DNA from: Paraspadella gotoi
Taxonomy: Eukaryota > Chaetognatha
DNA length: 64,000 bases
Assembly (NCBI GenBank): GCA_051294375.1
Contig: CM119267.1
Location: 16,780,606-16,844,605 of the forward strand
Direction: 5' to 3'
A program made the translations under genes and the position numbers. How positions within the stretch are numbered: position 1 is the first letter of the stretch; every line of letters starts with the position of its first letter. Under the pieces are notes generated by a model that did not search any database, was not told the DNA's origin, and was given only the letters and a program-made list of their open reading frames with translations. Shown here piece by piece: positions 21,330-32,472 of this stretch.

Positions 21330-22700
21330 GATGTTGTTTTGGCTTTTGTTTTTGTTCTCCCAGCCATTGTTTTATCCTATTGTTTTTATTTGTTAACGCG
21401 CCGTTTTTTCGTCAGACCAAAAAAAAAAACCGCCCTGGCTTTTTCGGCTTTTTTTTTCTAATTTTAACTCAACTCGTTTTTTTTTTCGAATTGCGTCGAT
21501 GCGTCTTTTCCGTTGTTTTGACTTTTGTGGCAAAAGTGGCATTTGTGGTATTCCTGTCGCATTCCGTTCTGTCATTCGTCTAATCAAATAAGCGCATTTT
21601 CGAAGTTTCAATTTACATATACTTAGTCGTCGTCTTCCCACTTGTAAAGTATCCGAGACAACGATTATTGTGAATTCGCTTTGTGCATTACATCACAACT
21701 CTTAGTCTTAATGTAATTGCCTGCTCATGGTATTTTAGCATAATTCTGATAATAATGAAAACGTTTTAAACATCGTTGACTCCACTCCCATTGCGTGCCA
21801 TTGCGTGCCATTGCGTGCCAGCGGAAACCTCGATTGCCACGGCGTCAGCGGCGTTGGTAACTGCATCGGCGACGTCGGCGTCGGCTGCGGCGTCGGCCGC
21901 ATCGCCGACGAGAAACGGTTCTCGTCACCGGACGGACATCTATCGGCGTTAATAATTGATTCTACCGGAAGAAGATAATGGTTGACGAGATTCGACGGGC
22001 TTGAAGACGGGCAGAGCGAACATGCAGTCGAGCGGGCAAGCGAGTGCGACGGGCTCGTTCAGATAGGGAGGCACGTAGAAACGGGCAATAGATGGGAAAC
22101 CTACTTTTCCGAAGCGAGAGTGACGGCGAACACACGTCGCGGACGGCGGGCTTGGCCGGATTGGATTGGACGAGATACAGTCACGGCTCCGTCAAGCGAG
22201 GGAAAAAAAGGGGGGGGTCTTGGAGGTGAGGGTAAAGAACCGGGCGGCTCGTCTGCCCGACGCCCGACGATAGGCAATCTCCTCAGTCGGGCAACTTTTC
22301 CCATTTCTCGCCCGAGTTGGTCCTCATCTCCGCTCGTCAGTCTTTTTGTTGTCTCCTTGACAACCGTTGTCATTGGATACGCGAGAGTGAGAAGAAGATG
22401 AAGACGACGACCGCGACGAAAACTACGACGACGAAGACGACGCCATGGTTTTGCCGAAGTTTTCCCCTTCCAAAAATTCATAGAACTGGTAATTTATTAA
22501 AATGATCTCATGCAAATATTTATAACTGGAAAGATGGAATTATTATCGGCTTGAATAAGCCATAACCCGTTTGTTTTGATTCATTTTTTGGTGTTCTTTT
22601 TTTCTTTTTTGGTTAATAGAATCCAAAAAGTCGACCCCCTCTATTCTTTCCATCGAAAGACCTCGCAGGTTTTGACAGGTTGGAAATGTCGCCGCGACAT
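21330..22700. other. CpG-rich DNA, no confident gene
   Basis: Includes an 11-bp triplication (TGCCATTGCG, 21788-21822) and a block with many CGGCG/GTCGG words at 21838-21920. Looks like CpG-island-type regulatory DNA, but no start site could be fixed. Confidence 0.35.
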
Positions 22701-22703
22701 TAG

Positions 22704-22829
22704 TGTGGTTGGAGCGGCGCGACCTCGGCCTCCATGAGGGGAGTGGGAATGGGCGTGCCTGAGGACGACGCGATTTTTACCCCGTCACGCCTCATGGTGA
22801 CCGGACATGTCCTATATGGCGAGAAGAAG
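22704..22829 (+). CDS. Candidate internal coding exon
   Basis: A 42-codon open stretch lies between ACATTAG (possible acceptor) and AAG|GTACGAA, a good donor. It translates to a peptide with PEDDAIFTPSRLMVTG and ends YGEKK. Both boundaries keep phase 0. Against it: the acceptor has a weak pyrimidine tract, and no partner exon was found nearby. Family not recognised. Confidence 0.3.
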
Positions 22830-22984
22830 GTACGAACACCAAAGGTTCGATTAAAAGTCACATCTCTGACGTCAAATATTGGTGGTAGGCGATATTGGTT
22901 TCACTCTCAATATATTTCAGACATCTGTTTATCTTTCCTATAGTGTTTGTTAATATCTACTAAAAAATGTTATTTTCAAAATCG

Positions 22985-23115
22985 ACCAATATAAAATTTT
23001 TCATCCATTCAATAATTGAGTTATCTTGCCCTTGACTTTGAACAGGTTATGGTGGTTTAAGGCCTCCATCACTTCTATAAGATAATAACATAGAAGGTCC
23101 CCGATAGTTTACTAT
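22985..23115 (-). repeat. Dispersed repeat R2, fragment
   Basis: Contains the family words TTGCCCTTGACTTTG and GGTTTAAGGCCTCCATCACT; related copies at 25785, 26835, 27150, 31746 and 62630. Confidence 0.6.
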
Positions 23116-23423
23116 CAAAACTCTCTCACAGTCTTGTTTACATTATTATTCATTCCCTTTTTTTTTAACCCCTTTAACCTCTCTTCTCTATCTCTCTCTC
23201 TTTTCTTCCTCACTCACACCTCATTTTTTTACCATTTTCTCCTTAACCTCTCTCGGAACTCTCTTCTCTCTTCTTCTCTTCAAACTCACTTTATTACTTC
23301 CTTTCCTTTGTCTTTGTCTTTCCTTTATCTTTGTCCCGAATCTTTTTTTGTTCGATTCCATCTCTGATCTTCGGCTGTTTTCTCGTAATGAAGTCTTTAG
23401 ATACTAATGAGACCGATTCATCG

Positions 23424-23425
<2 letters not shown>

Positions 23426-23517
<92 letters not shown>
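23426..23517. repeat. (GA)n microsatellite
   Basis: About 45 near-perfect units. Confidence 0.95.
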
Positions 23518-23520
<3 letters not shown>

Positions 23521-23617
23521 AGGGGAGATTCATTGTTGCTATAATCATTAAAGAAATTTCGGGGAAGGAGTTGGCGAAGTTTCTTGTTTCGTAATTCATC
23601 CGAGGATGAAAAAGAGA

Positions 23618-23775
<158 letters not shown>

Positions 23776-23822
23776 CAAATTTTATTTTCTTTCTAATGAT
23801 TGGCTAGAAAGTGTTACCGTGA

Positions 23823-23866
23823 GTGACATGTCACATAATATCTTCCTTCCATTGTGACCGGTCACA
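23823..23866. promoter_or_regulatory. GTGAC palindrome cluster
   Basis: Two perfect palindromes, GTGACATGTCAC (23823-23834) and TGTGACCGGTCACA (23853-23866), begin a 180-bp stretch with further GTGAC/GTCAC half-sites spaced up to about 24003. This could be a cluster of dimeric transcription-factor sites; no factor is assigned. Confidence 0.35.
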
Positions 23867-24009
23867 CCAAACCTTCGTTCTGAAGTAACCGACTGTGACA
23901 CGCTTGCGACAGGTCACTTTTGATGCGACATTCAGTGACCGTTGCTGTGACAGAGTGTGACGAGACCTTCCCATTGGTCGCAATTTTCATACTAAGTGAC
24001 CGATAGTTT

Positions 24010-24326
24010 TTATTGGCTAGAAAAATGTACAATTTGATCCATCCATTTAAAGTTTTGAGTTTGTAAGAAAAGAGAAACTATTTTTATAGTTTTTAGAATA
24101 TTTTTGGCGCCCTATTTTTGACTATATATTCTGAAAGTCAAAAACGTCAGCATCAAAACGAATACAAACACTATATAAAAGTGATACCATTTGGGTTTTT
24201 TAGTTTTTTTAAAGTTTTATATTTTGTATGATGATTTTATTAAAAGGCGTAAAGGAAGAGACATAATGCTACCATATTTTTATTTCTGGTATACAATTGA
24301 TTATGGTTAGTAACTATAGTATCTAT
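24010..24326. other. AT-rich DNA, nothing recognised
   Basis: No feature seen. Confidence 0.5.
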
Positions 24327-24430
<104 letters not shown>

Positions 24431-24608
24431 GAAAAAAAGAGAAAAGAAAATAAAAGAAAATAAAAGAAAAGAAAAGAAAAGAAACAAACAAACTAGAGAA
24501 AGAAAGCAAGAAAGCCTTTTTTTAGTGACGACATAAAATTCTTCGAACCAAAATGAAGGAAAATCGTCGCGAATACGCGAGATCGCGTCGTCGACGTCGA
24601 TGAAAAAC

Positions 24609-24620
24609 AAAATGGCGGCA
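24609..24620 (+). promoter_or_regulatory. YY1-like AAAATGGCGGCA motif
   Basis: Matches the AAnATGGCGGC core promoter element. It lies in a short CpG-rich stretch (24545-24700) about 600 bp upstream of the first XK-related-like exon, so it may mark that gene's promoter. Inference. Confidence 0.3.
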
Positions 24621-25192
24621 ACAGTTCAATAGACGTCGGCGGCGTCGTTGTCGCAGACATTGAAAACCGGCGTCTTCGATCTCACAACTTGCTTTTTATG
24701 TAACCGCCGTAACTGCTAAGTCGTGTCAAGGAGGGAACAAGTATTTTAACAAGATAGCGCTCTATGTCTATAAAACCTCAGCTCCTTTTTTAATTTTCTT
24801 TCTTTCTTCTTTCTTTTTATTTTTTTCTTCTCTTTTTATTTATTTCTTTCTCACTTGTTTTCTTTCTCTTCTATTTTCTTTCACTCATTCTTTCTCTCTT
24901 CTCACTCTCTTTCTCTCTTATTTTCTTTCTTTGACTTTATATTTTTTTCTTACTTTACTTTTTTTCTCTTTTTCTTTCTAATATGTTTTCTTTTGTTGGC
25001 TATTTTGTTGGAGCTAAATTCTGCCGTCAAACATCTGCTTCCTCTTTGAACATTTTATAGACCTGACAAAAAAAAAAAATTATAAATAGAACATAAAAGT
25101 AAAAATCCAAAACGAAAAAAAAATTGAAATACTGGAACTTACCAAAAAATTTTTACGAAAATTTTTTTTTCATATAAACATTGTCACATAAG

Positions 25193-25458
25193 TGGACAGA
25201 GCTTCGACCGAACATGGTGCCTGTATTATTGCTGATCAATTGCGTTATATCCATCGTAGACGTTGGCACAGATTCCAATGTCGCCCTTAAATACTTGAGA
25301 TCGACTGAGACTGAGATGGCGTCCGTGGGAAATGCGTTGATGACCGTCTTGTTTCTGCACTGTGGAATCTCGGCCGCTTATGGACTTTGGTTCCTGATAA
25401 AAAACCGACATCATTTCCCAAGGATCTTTAGGAACTGGAAGGACAAAATTGACAACAA
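25193..25458 (+). CDS. XK-related-like membrane protein, exon 1 of those visible
   Basis: XK-related proteins are multipass plasma-membrane proteins; some vertebrate members scramble phospholipids. This exon could start at the ATG 25214 (context AACATGG) or be spliced after TAAG at 25192. It encodes a first membrane segment (VPVLLLINCVISIVDVGTD) followed by SNVALKYL, resembling the family's TM1 with its D..D motif. A second segment (NALMTVLFLHCGISAAYGLW) and a basic loop follow. The donor is AA|GTAAAA at 25459. The family call rests on the combined exons, mainly the PQLL motif in the third, not on this exon alone. Confidence 0.55.
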
Positions 25459-25624
25459 GTAAAATAAAGGATGATAAATATAGAAAATGATTTCGGAGGT
25501 GGAGGAATTAAATAATTTAATAATAACTTATCTTGTTTAAGTTTCCAGCCAGATTATTTTTTGGTAAAAAATTTTTTTTAAATTTTCAAATTAATTAATT
25601 AATTATTTTTATTTCTTTTACCAG

Positions 25625-25716
25625 TAATTCTACATCTGGTTGGGCTGGGATCTATACCAATAGGCATCGATTGTTACCTTGACTTGGAGATGTTTTCAAG
25701 ATCGCCCCACAATAAA
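25625..25716 (+). CDS. XK-related-like membrane protein, second exon
   Basis: A clear acceptor, TTTCTTTTACCAG, precedes an open stretch encoding ILHLVGLGSIPIGIDCYLDL, which resembles the LH..QLGP segment of XK-related proteins. The donor is probably AATAAA|GTCAGT at 25717. Its best frame does not join in phase with the preceding donor: exon 1 leaves two bases while this exon needs one. Either an indel error lies here or a splice site is mis-set. Some of the family's residues between this and the next exon are also unaccounted for, so one small exon may have been missed or lost. Confidence 0.45.
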
Positions 25717-25784
25717 GTCAGTATTGATACAAAAAAATATACTTTTTTCCATTTATGAAATTGGTACAACTAATATAAAAAAAA

Positions 25785-27245
25785 TCCATTCATTTAATAA
25801 ATAGGCTATTTTGCCCCTGACTTTGCCCAGGCTCTGGTAATTTAAGATAATTACAAGATAATGACATAATCAACACACTCTCACAGTCTGGTTTATTCAC
25901 TCCCAGAGTACCTGGCATCCCTATCAATGAAGTGGTATAATATTTCAAAGAATATTTCAATTGTATGAGAAGTATTAGATAGTATTATATCGGGGAATAC
26001 TACATTGTACTCCGCTCAGCATCAAAATATATGTACATATATTGTGTTGAACTAAGTTCGGAGAAGTGGCTGTCTTTGAATTCTAACTGACTGGACTAAT
26101 TCTGCGCATTGAAGACCAGATGGAATCGGGTATAAAATGGCGCAGAAGAGACGATGGCGCCGGTCAAGACGCCCTGGAGATGACGACGACAAAGTCTCAG
26201 TAGATGACGTCGGCTAAGGCCGAAAGGACGACGATCTACGAAGCCCAGGACTTAACGAAATGTCTGTAGTAGAAGGAGTGAAGTCTGTAGGGGTAGTAGC
26301 AGAGGAAGTTAGAAGTCCTGGGCAAGGAATAACAAAACATTTATCACAAATCAGCAAATATATATAGGTTTAAAGTGTCTTTCTTACTTGTTTCTGAAGC
26401 CAATAATAAACAAAAATAGAGATGCTTCTCTCATAGAAAAGTCCACCAAACCAGCGATCACACAAAAAATAAGATTCCGAGATATCTAAAGAAGAGTTTC
26501 TATGCTCTAAAAAGAACTAAAACCCAGTGACAACTTTGAGATCTGAAGATGCCACGTGGGTAGAATTCGATTAGAATTTAATCGAAATCTATCGAAATCA
26601 CGGGCACCAATCAGAATCAGCTGTACACTGCCTTCGGAATTCTGTACTTAAGTATAAACAAAAGAAAGAGCCTAAAGATGTCATGTCGATCGCTAGAATG
26701 GAAGCATTTTCGATGCCAGTAACAAAGAACAAAAGAGCATTGGGAGAAAAGATAGAGAAGCTGGATTTCCTCGTTATATTAAAGATAGTTATTTCGTAAC
26801 ATATATGTTAATATAAAACATATATTATATATTATAAGAGTGATGGAGGCCTTAAACCACCAAAGCCTGTCCAAAGTCAGGGGCAAGATAGCTTATTTAT
26901 TAAATGAATGGATAATTTTTATATTGGTTGTACCAATTTCATAAAAATTCAGCTCCTTGAATTTTGATGCTAGTGCGGAGTACAATAAGTATTCCCCGAT
27001 CTAATACTTAAGGGAGTGGTCTTTTCATACAATTGAAACATTCTTTGAAATATTTCCACTTCATTGATAGGGAAGCCAGGTACTCTGGAGTGAATAAACG
27101 AGACTGTGAAAGAGTCTTGATTCAAAGCTTGCAGGGACCTGCTATGTCATTATCTTGTAAGAGTGATGGAGGCTTTAAACCACCAAAGCCTGTCCAAAGT
27201 CAGGGGCAAGATAGCTTATTTATTAAATGATGATAATTTTTATAT
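25785..27245. repeat. Inverted pair of R2 repeats around an insertion
   Basis: R2 is in minus orientation at 25785-26030 and plus orientation at 26835-27245. Within the right arm the segment GGAGGCCTTAAACCACCAAA occurs twice (about 26845 and 27165). Between the arms, 26040-26830 is unique and may be an inserted element; no coding signal is convincing. All of this lies in an intron of the XK-related-like gene. Confidence 0.6.
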
Positions 27246-27324
27246 TGGTTGTACGAATTTCATAGAATATAAAAATATTTAATGAAAACTATATAATAGT
27301 ATATATGTACATTTTACATATATT

Positions 27325-27612
27325 TATGTAGTCGGGCATTGCCTAGGTTCACCCCGCCTATAAGCATGACACCTTCAGTCCTGACCCGGTGGCTCATTGA
27401 GTAAAGCCATCAGCTCATGACCACTAGGTACCGGGTTCAATCCCAACCTGGTACCTACCCTGCGGGAAGCGTGAGGACTGCCGTAAGCCGCCTTGGGGGC
27501 GTGGCAACCTCTCAAGCCTGGTTCCAAGCCCAGGACCCGTTCCATAGCTATTAAAGGGGGTTATAGAAGTTACGGATAGTCATCTTCAGCCCACTTAGCG
27601 CCTTGTCCGCAT
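27325..27612 (+). mobile_element. tRNA-derived SINE, copy 1
   Basis: The head has a Pol III A-box-like GGTGGCTCATTGAG (27389) and a B box GGGTTCAATCCC (27433), spaced as in tRNA genes. A body follows with GCCTTGGGGGCGTGG and CCTGGTTCCAAGCCCAGGAC. A shared body at 30075-30325 shows it is a family. The parent tRNA cannot be stated. Confidence 0.7.
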
Positions 27613-27722
27613 TTATATATATTTTTATGTACTACTTTCTAAAATTACAAACTTGATTCAATAGTTGACCTTTGAAATGAAAACAATGTTGGACACGAAT
27701 CTGAATTATCTTCATATCTAAG

Positions 27723-27816
27723 CTTTTCCTCAACTTTTGATGACAACTGCAGCCTCCATCATGCAATGGACAAGTGGCACGGATGAATATCTGTTTGAAT
27801 ATGCATTTTTAGGTTT
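27723..27816 (+). CDS. XK-related-like membrane protein, third exon (PQLL motif)
   Basis: After the acceptor ATATCTAAG the frame reads PQLLMTTAASIMQ, the position and spacing of the hallmark PQLxLQ membrane segment of XK-related proteins, which is the strongest family evidence here. It continues WTSGTDEYLFEYAFLGL to a donor TT|GTATTT at 27817. Ending with two bases of a codon, it joins in phase with the exon at 30638. Confidence 0.6.
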
Positions 27817-28189
27817 GTATTTTTTCTATAGAATAGGATATAATTGGATGCTTGGAGTTTATTTTATTAGGATACTAAATATGCAGTATTATGCACTTAT
27901 ATTGCTATATTTGCAGAACCGAATGTGGAACATGGTTTCTTCGTTTACAAAAAAATTAATAATTCGCATATTTTTGTAAACACAAATATTTCCTGTTCAT
28001 GTTATAGTGATGATCATTGGGAAATTCGCAGGTATTTATTCAAAAACAATGTTAAAAATATTGTCAGTAATTTAGAATTGGCGATGTCGCCAGTACTTCC
28101 ACTGGCGACCTCGCCAGTGATAAAAGTAGTGAATATAATGAATGGCGCGAGTTAGAGGAGAGGCTCGCGGCTAATGTTGAGACACGGGA

Positions 28190-29225
28190 ATGAACGCATC
28201 CTCTCCCTACCCTAACCCAGACCTCCCGTTCAACCGTAACCCTAACTGCCTTCGACACATCAACCACGGGCCCCTCCTAAAACCCTAACCCTAAACCAGG
28301 CCTCCCGTTCAACTCCATGCCTCTCCCCCAACCCTATCCCGGGCCTCCCATTAAACCCTAACCCTAACCGCCTTTGACACGTCAACCACGAGTCCTTCCC
28401 CCAACCCTAACCTTAAACCGGGCCTCCTGTTCAACTCCGGGCCTCTCTCCCATCCCTAACCCTAAACCGGGCCGAGGCCTCCTGTACATCTCCATGCCTC
28501 AACCCTATCCCTAATGTCCCTCTCCAGTACCTTCCCTAATCCTAACGCGAGCCTCCTGTTCATCAACAACACCTTCCCTACCCCTAACCCTAAAATTGAC
28601 ATTAACATTAACCCTAAAATAAACTTAACTTAACGCAACTCTAACCCTAACCCTAAACTACTCAACTACTTAACTAGTTCACAGCTAAATCGCCAAATGT
28701 TGAGAAACAAGGATGACCGCATCACCCAAGGGCTCCTCCCCCAACTCTCACCCTAACCCGGGCCTCCTGTACATCTCCGTGCCTCAATTCTAACCCTAAC
28801 TGCCTTTGACGAGTCAAGCACGGGCCCCTCCCTCAACCCTAACCTGGGCCTCCAGTTCAACTCCATGCCTCTCCCCTAACCCTAACCCAGGCTTGGGCCT
28901 CCCGTACATCTCCATGCCTAAACCCTAACCGCTTTTGACAATTCACCCACGGGCCTCTCTCCCAACCCGAACCCTAAACCGGGACTCCCATTCAAATCCA
29001 TGCCTCTCTCCCAACCCTAACTCGAGCCCGGGCCTCCCATACATCTCCGTGACTCAACCCTAACCCAAAACCGGGGCTCCCGTTCAACTCCGTGCCTCTC
29101 TCCCAATCCTAACCCTAACCGGGGCCCAGGCCTCCCGTACATCTCCGTGCCTCAACCCTAATCAGTAATGTCCCTCGCCAGTACCTTCCCTAACCCTAAC
29201 CCTAATGCGGGCCTCCTGTTCAATA
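28190..29225. repeat. Interstitial telomere-like satellite
   Basis: About 1 kb of degenerate units alternating CCCTAACCCTAA words with GGGCCTCCCGTTCAACTCC, ATCTCCGTGCCTCAA and similar blocks. Unit order varies, giving a higher-order, subtelomere-like pattern. It lies between exons of the XK-related-like gene. Short related tracts at 1650 and 15955. Confidence 0.75.
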
Positions 29226-29269
29226 ATATAAAATAGCTTCCATGCGTTTAACTATAAGATAAATCTTAA

Positions 29270-30030
29270 TTTTTAGTCGGATTCACTTTGTCCGCCCCCT
29301 CAATCTTGTCAGGCATTCACTTATTTCATGTCAGAACATTGAATTATGATAAATTAAGAAAAAACAACGATGTCCGTCCATCCGTCGGTCTGTCTGTCCG
29401 TCTGTCCGTCCCACCTTAGCAAAAATCTCAAATTGCTCGTGATTGGATGGATGGATTGGAATGAAATTTTGTGTGTGGGTAGGCAGTGTGTGATTGAGCT
29501 GGAAATGAAGTTTCGATGGAATCGTGCGAGTGGAAATGAGTTTAATTGGAAAAAACAAAAAACCTGTTTCACTAATTGATTTTGCTTCTTTTTTTATATT
29601 AAATGTAAATGCAAGATGTATTAATTAATCAAATAATTAATCAGTTAATTAATCAATTAGTCAATTAATTAATAAATAATTAAATAATTGGTTAATTAAT
29701 CAATTAATTATTTAATCATTCAATTTATTTAGTTATCTATTAATTAATTATTTCAATTAATCGATTTATTTATAAGTTAATTAATTATTTAATCATTCAA
29801 TCAATAAATCAAGTCAATCGTTATTGGCATTAATGTCATTGTCGCCATCATCGTCGTCGATGCTTTTGTCGTGTCAGTGACGAAAAAAACTAAAAACAAA
29901 CATTTCAGATCAAATTAATTAATTAATTTAAATATATAAACTAAAATAGTTTATATAGTTTATATTAATTATTTAATTACCGCTAATGATCGTGGGCAGA
30001 TCCGACATTTTTTGCTCAAACTTGTTTTTA
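29270..30030 (+). mobile_element. Helentron/DINE-like element H3, nearly complete
   Basis: Starts TTTTTAGTCGG, with the 5' hairpin partly deleted. Then come a GTCCGTCC core (29370-29410), one GGATGGATTGGAATG unit, AATT-rich tracts, and the end GGCAGATCCGACATTTTTTG with CTCAAACTTG (to about 30027). About the size of H2. Confidence 0.65.
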
Positions 30031-30074
30031 TTTTCACGATCTTTAATAAACACATTAACAATATTTATACCGGA

Positions 30075-30325
30075 CTTCTGTTAGTTTGTAACCTGTTCTG
30101 CCTTAATAAGCATGTAAACTTCAGTCGTGACCCGGTAATACTATAAGCTTATGACCATTAAGTATCGATCAATCCCCAATGGGATGCGTGTGGACGGCCG
30201 TAAACTGCCTTGGGGGCCTGGAAAACCTTCACGCCTGGTTCCAAGTCCAGGACCCGCTGCTGAAGGGTCACAGAAGATACAGATAGTAGTCTTCAGCCCA
30301 CTTTACACCTTATCCACAACTTGTC
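30075..30325 (+). mobile_element. tRNA-derived SINE, copy 2 (diverged)
   Basis: Shares GACCCGGT, CTTATGACCA, CTGCCTTGGGGGC and GCCTGGTTCCAAG with 27325-27612. Its B box has decayed. Confidence 0.65.
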
Positions 30326-30637
30326 AACAACTTCACCGCTCCAATTCTTTTAAAAAAAGTTGATTGTAACAATTAAAACTGTGTTTTCTCTAAATTCGAA
30401 ACCCAATCCCAAGGAAAAGATTTAAAAATTATTCCTCATATATATTGACAAAATATATCAAATAAATAAGAATGGCAGTAACATGTTAACGGTTACGCAA
30501 AAATATTGTAAAACAATATGCCATGACAAAAATTTGTTTACAATCGTGGAAAAGATGACATGTTTTTTTCATTTTTTTTTTTAAACTTTTGTTTGTTACC
30601 AATTTATTTAAATACTAAAAGAAAACAACTCTTGCAG

Positions 30638-31158
30638 AATCGAGCGACGTTATTGCACTTGGCGGATCGAAGATTCCATGATCGGTAACATTGTTTCAAT
30701 TGTCGCCTCAACGCTCAGCTTGACTAAATTTGCCGCAATTAACAGAACCAAATTCATTTCCAACAAAGCTCCATCAAATTATATTCAGTGCATTTCTAAG
30801 GCCTTTGTGCTTATAATTTTAAATTTCTGGGTGTGCCCAAGGGGTCTACGGAATGTCACTCTGCTTATACCTCATATATGTCAGCAGTTTGTTGAACTGC
30901 TTGTCGCTTGTATTCATCACCCCAACTGCCCTGCTACGAGTCTTCAGCTTGAGTGATATAAGTAGGCTTCTTCAAAAATTAATGAAAAAAACACCGAACT
31001 ATAATTTGGCGACCGACAACGAAATATTTTTCTTAATCATGACTGTGCTTTGGAATGTATGGATTTTTTCATTTTTTTGCCTTCTGCAAAAAAACATCAT
31101 TCTGAGCAGACTTAACAATCCCATAATAAGCGTAGATAAAGGTTTGATTAATTTTTAA
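30638..31158 (+). CDS. XK-related-like membrane protein, last exon, with a frameshift
   Basis: The acceptor AACTCTTGCAG joins in phase with the exon ending at 27816. The first part encodes IVSIVASTLSLTKFAAINR, like the SxxSSLxSLxWA segment of XK-related proteins, then AFVLIILNFW. Near 30829-30850 the frame must move by one base to continue as GMSLCLYLIYVSSLLNCLSL and further hydrophobic segments, ending at the stop 31156-31158. One frameshift in an otherwise open exon may be an assembly error or an early pseudogene lesion. Confidence 0.55.
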
Positions 31159-31745
31159 ACTTATCGTTGGCTGTTAAGGGAGAGATGAAGTTAAAAATTA
31201 GGTCAAATGATAAGCGTTCCTTTTTCACTACTGAAGTTTATTAAATTTACAGTGTGTCCCAATGGTACTGTCGGTTAATAAAAGCTTACTACTCCTATAC
31301 TAGATCGAAAAACTTGAATTTATTATCATGAATAAGCGCACAAGTATAGACCATTTCATAGGATATCTAAATTTTAAAAATTGAACAAAGCAAACACCTT
31401 TAGTGATTACATAAAGTAATTGGCAAAAAAAATTTTCAAGATTTTTAAAAGAAATTTTATTAAATAATATATTTTTTAATATCTAATTCTTATTTTTATA
31501 GTATTTATTAAATATTTTTTTAAATCGTTTCCTTAGATGCAGGAAAGTAAGAAACACCCTCATATTGTTAGAGAGAGAGCTTTTATAATGCAATATTTCA
31601 TTCTTTTTAAAATTATCTACTTCCCTTGTTAATATTACTTTTTTAATTGATTTAATAATAACTTATTGAATAAATAGCAAGATTCAATTGCTCAAAACTT
31701 GAAATAATAAAATTTATACATAAAAATATGAGCATATTTTTATTA

Positions 31746-31912
31746 ATGATAGCCAGGTACTCTGGGAGTGGATAAACGAGACTGTGAGAGAGTCTTGATT
31801 GAAAGCTTGCAGGGACTTGCTATGTCATTATCTTGTAAGAGTGATGGAGGCCTTAAACCACCAAAGCCTGTCCAAAGTCAGGGGCAAGATAGCTTATTTA
31901 TTAAATGATAAT
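31746..31912 (+). repeat. R2 repeat nested in the MITE
   Basis: Very similar to 27068-27230: CCAGGTACTCTGG through GGCAAGATAGCTTATTTATT. Confidence 0.8.
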
Positions 31913-32296
31913 ACATGATCACTTTATCACTACTCATGATAACAACTGTTTTTACTTAATCATCAACAATGTAATGAGTACATTAAATCATAATGCCAAA
32001 AACTCACTTATAATCTCATGTATTAATCCGATAAACAACAATTAATTCGATTCATGTGACATGCTTTCCCTGCGACGTCAGAAGCCAAGAAACTTGTCTT
32101 AACATCTTAGTGCCTTGCCACTACAGTTGTCACTCACTCCGTCACGCTGTAGTGCAACTCCTGCTCAAGCCACATCATTTAAAAATATTTTTATATGCAA
32201 TTTTTTTAATACATTTCATTTAAAAATATGAAATATAATTTGACGAAATAACATTTTTTTTAGTTTTTCACAACGAATTTTGTTTTTATAATAGCA

Positions 32297-32331
32297 GACA
32301 TGTTTCGAACGTGCATTTCGTTCTTCATCAG
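32297..32331 (-). ncRNA. Hammerhead ribozyme HHR4
   Basis: Minus strand: CTGATGA, stem II GAACG/CGTTC around AAATGCA, GAAAC, ATGTC. Stem I AGCA upstream pairs TGCT downstream. The core is identical to HHR1 but the stems differ. Confidence 0.8.
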
Positions 32332-32374
32332 TGCTTTAACTGAATTACATAAAATTTGGTAGTTTAAAGTTGGT

Positions 32375-32380
<6 letters not shown>

Positions 32381-32469
<89 letters not shown>
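32381..32469. repeat. (GA)n microsatellite
   Basis: About 44 perfect units, part of the hammerhead element. Confidence 0.95.

Positions 32470-32472
<3 letters not shown>

Noticed and set aside
22101-22481. 126-codon minus-strand frame
   Set aside because: Arg/Pro-rich product of CpG-rich DNA, with an equally long plus-strand frame opposite; no family motif.
26137-26217. 26-codon frame right after TATAAA
   Set aside because: The TATA box would lie directly on the start codon, leaving no room for a transcript leader; the peptide is short and basic/acidic like nearby GAC-rich DNA.
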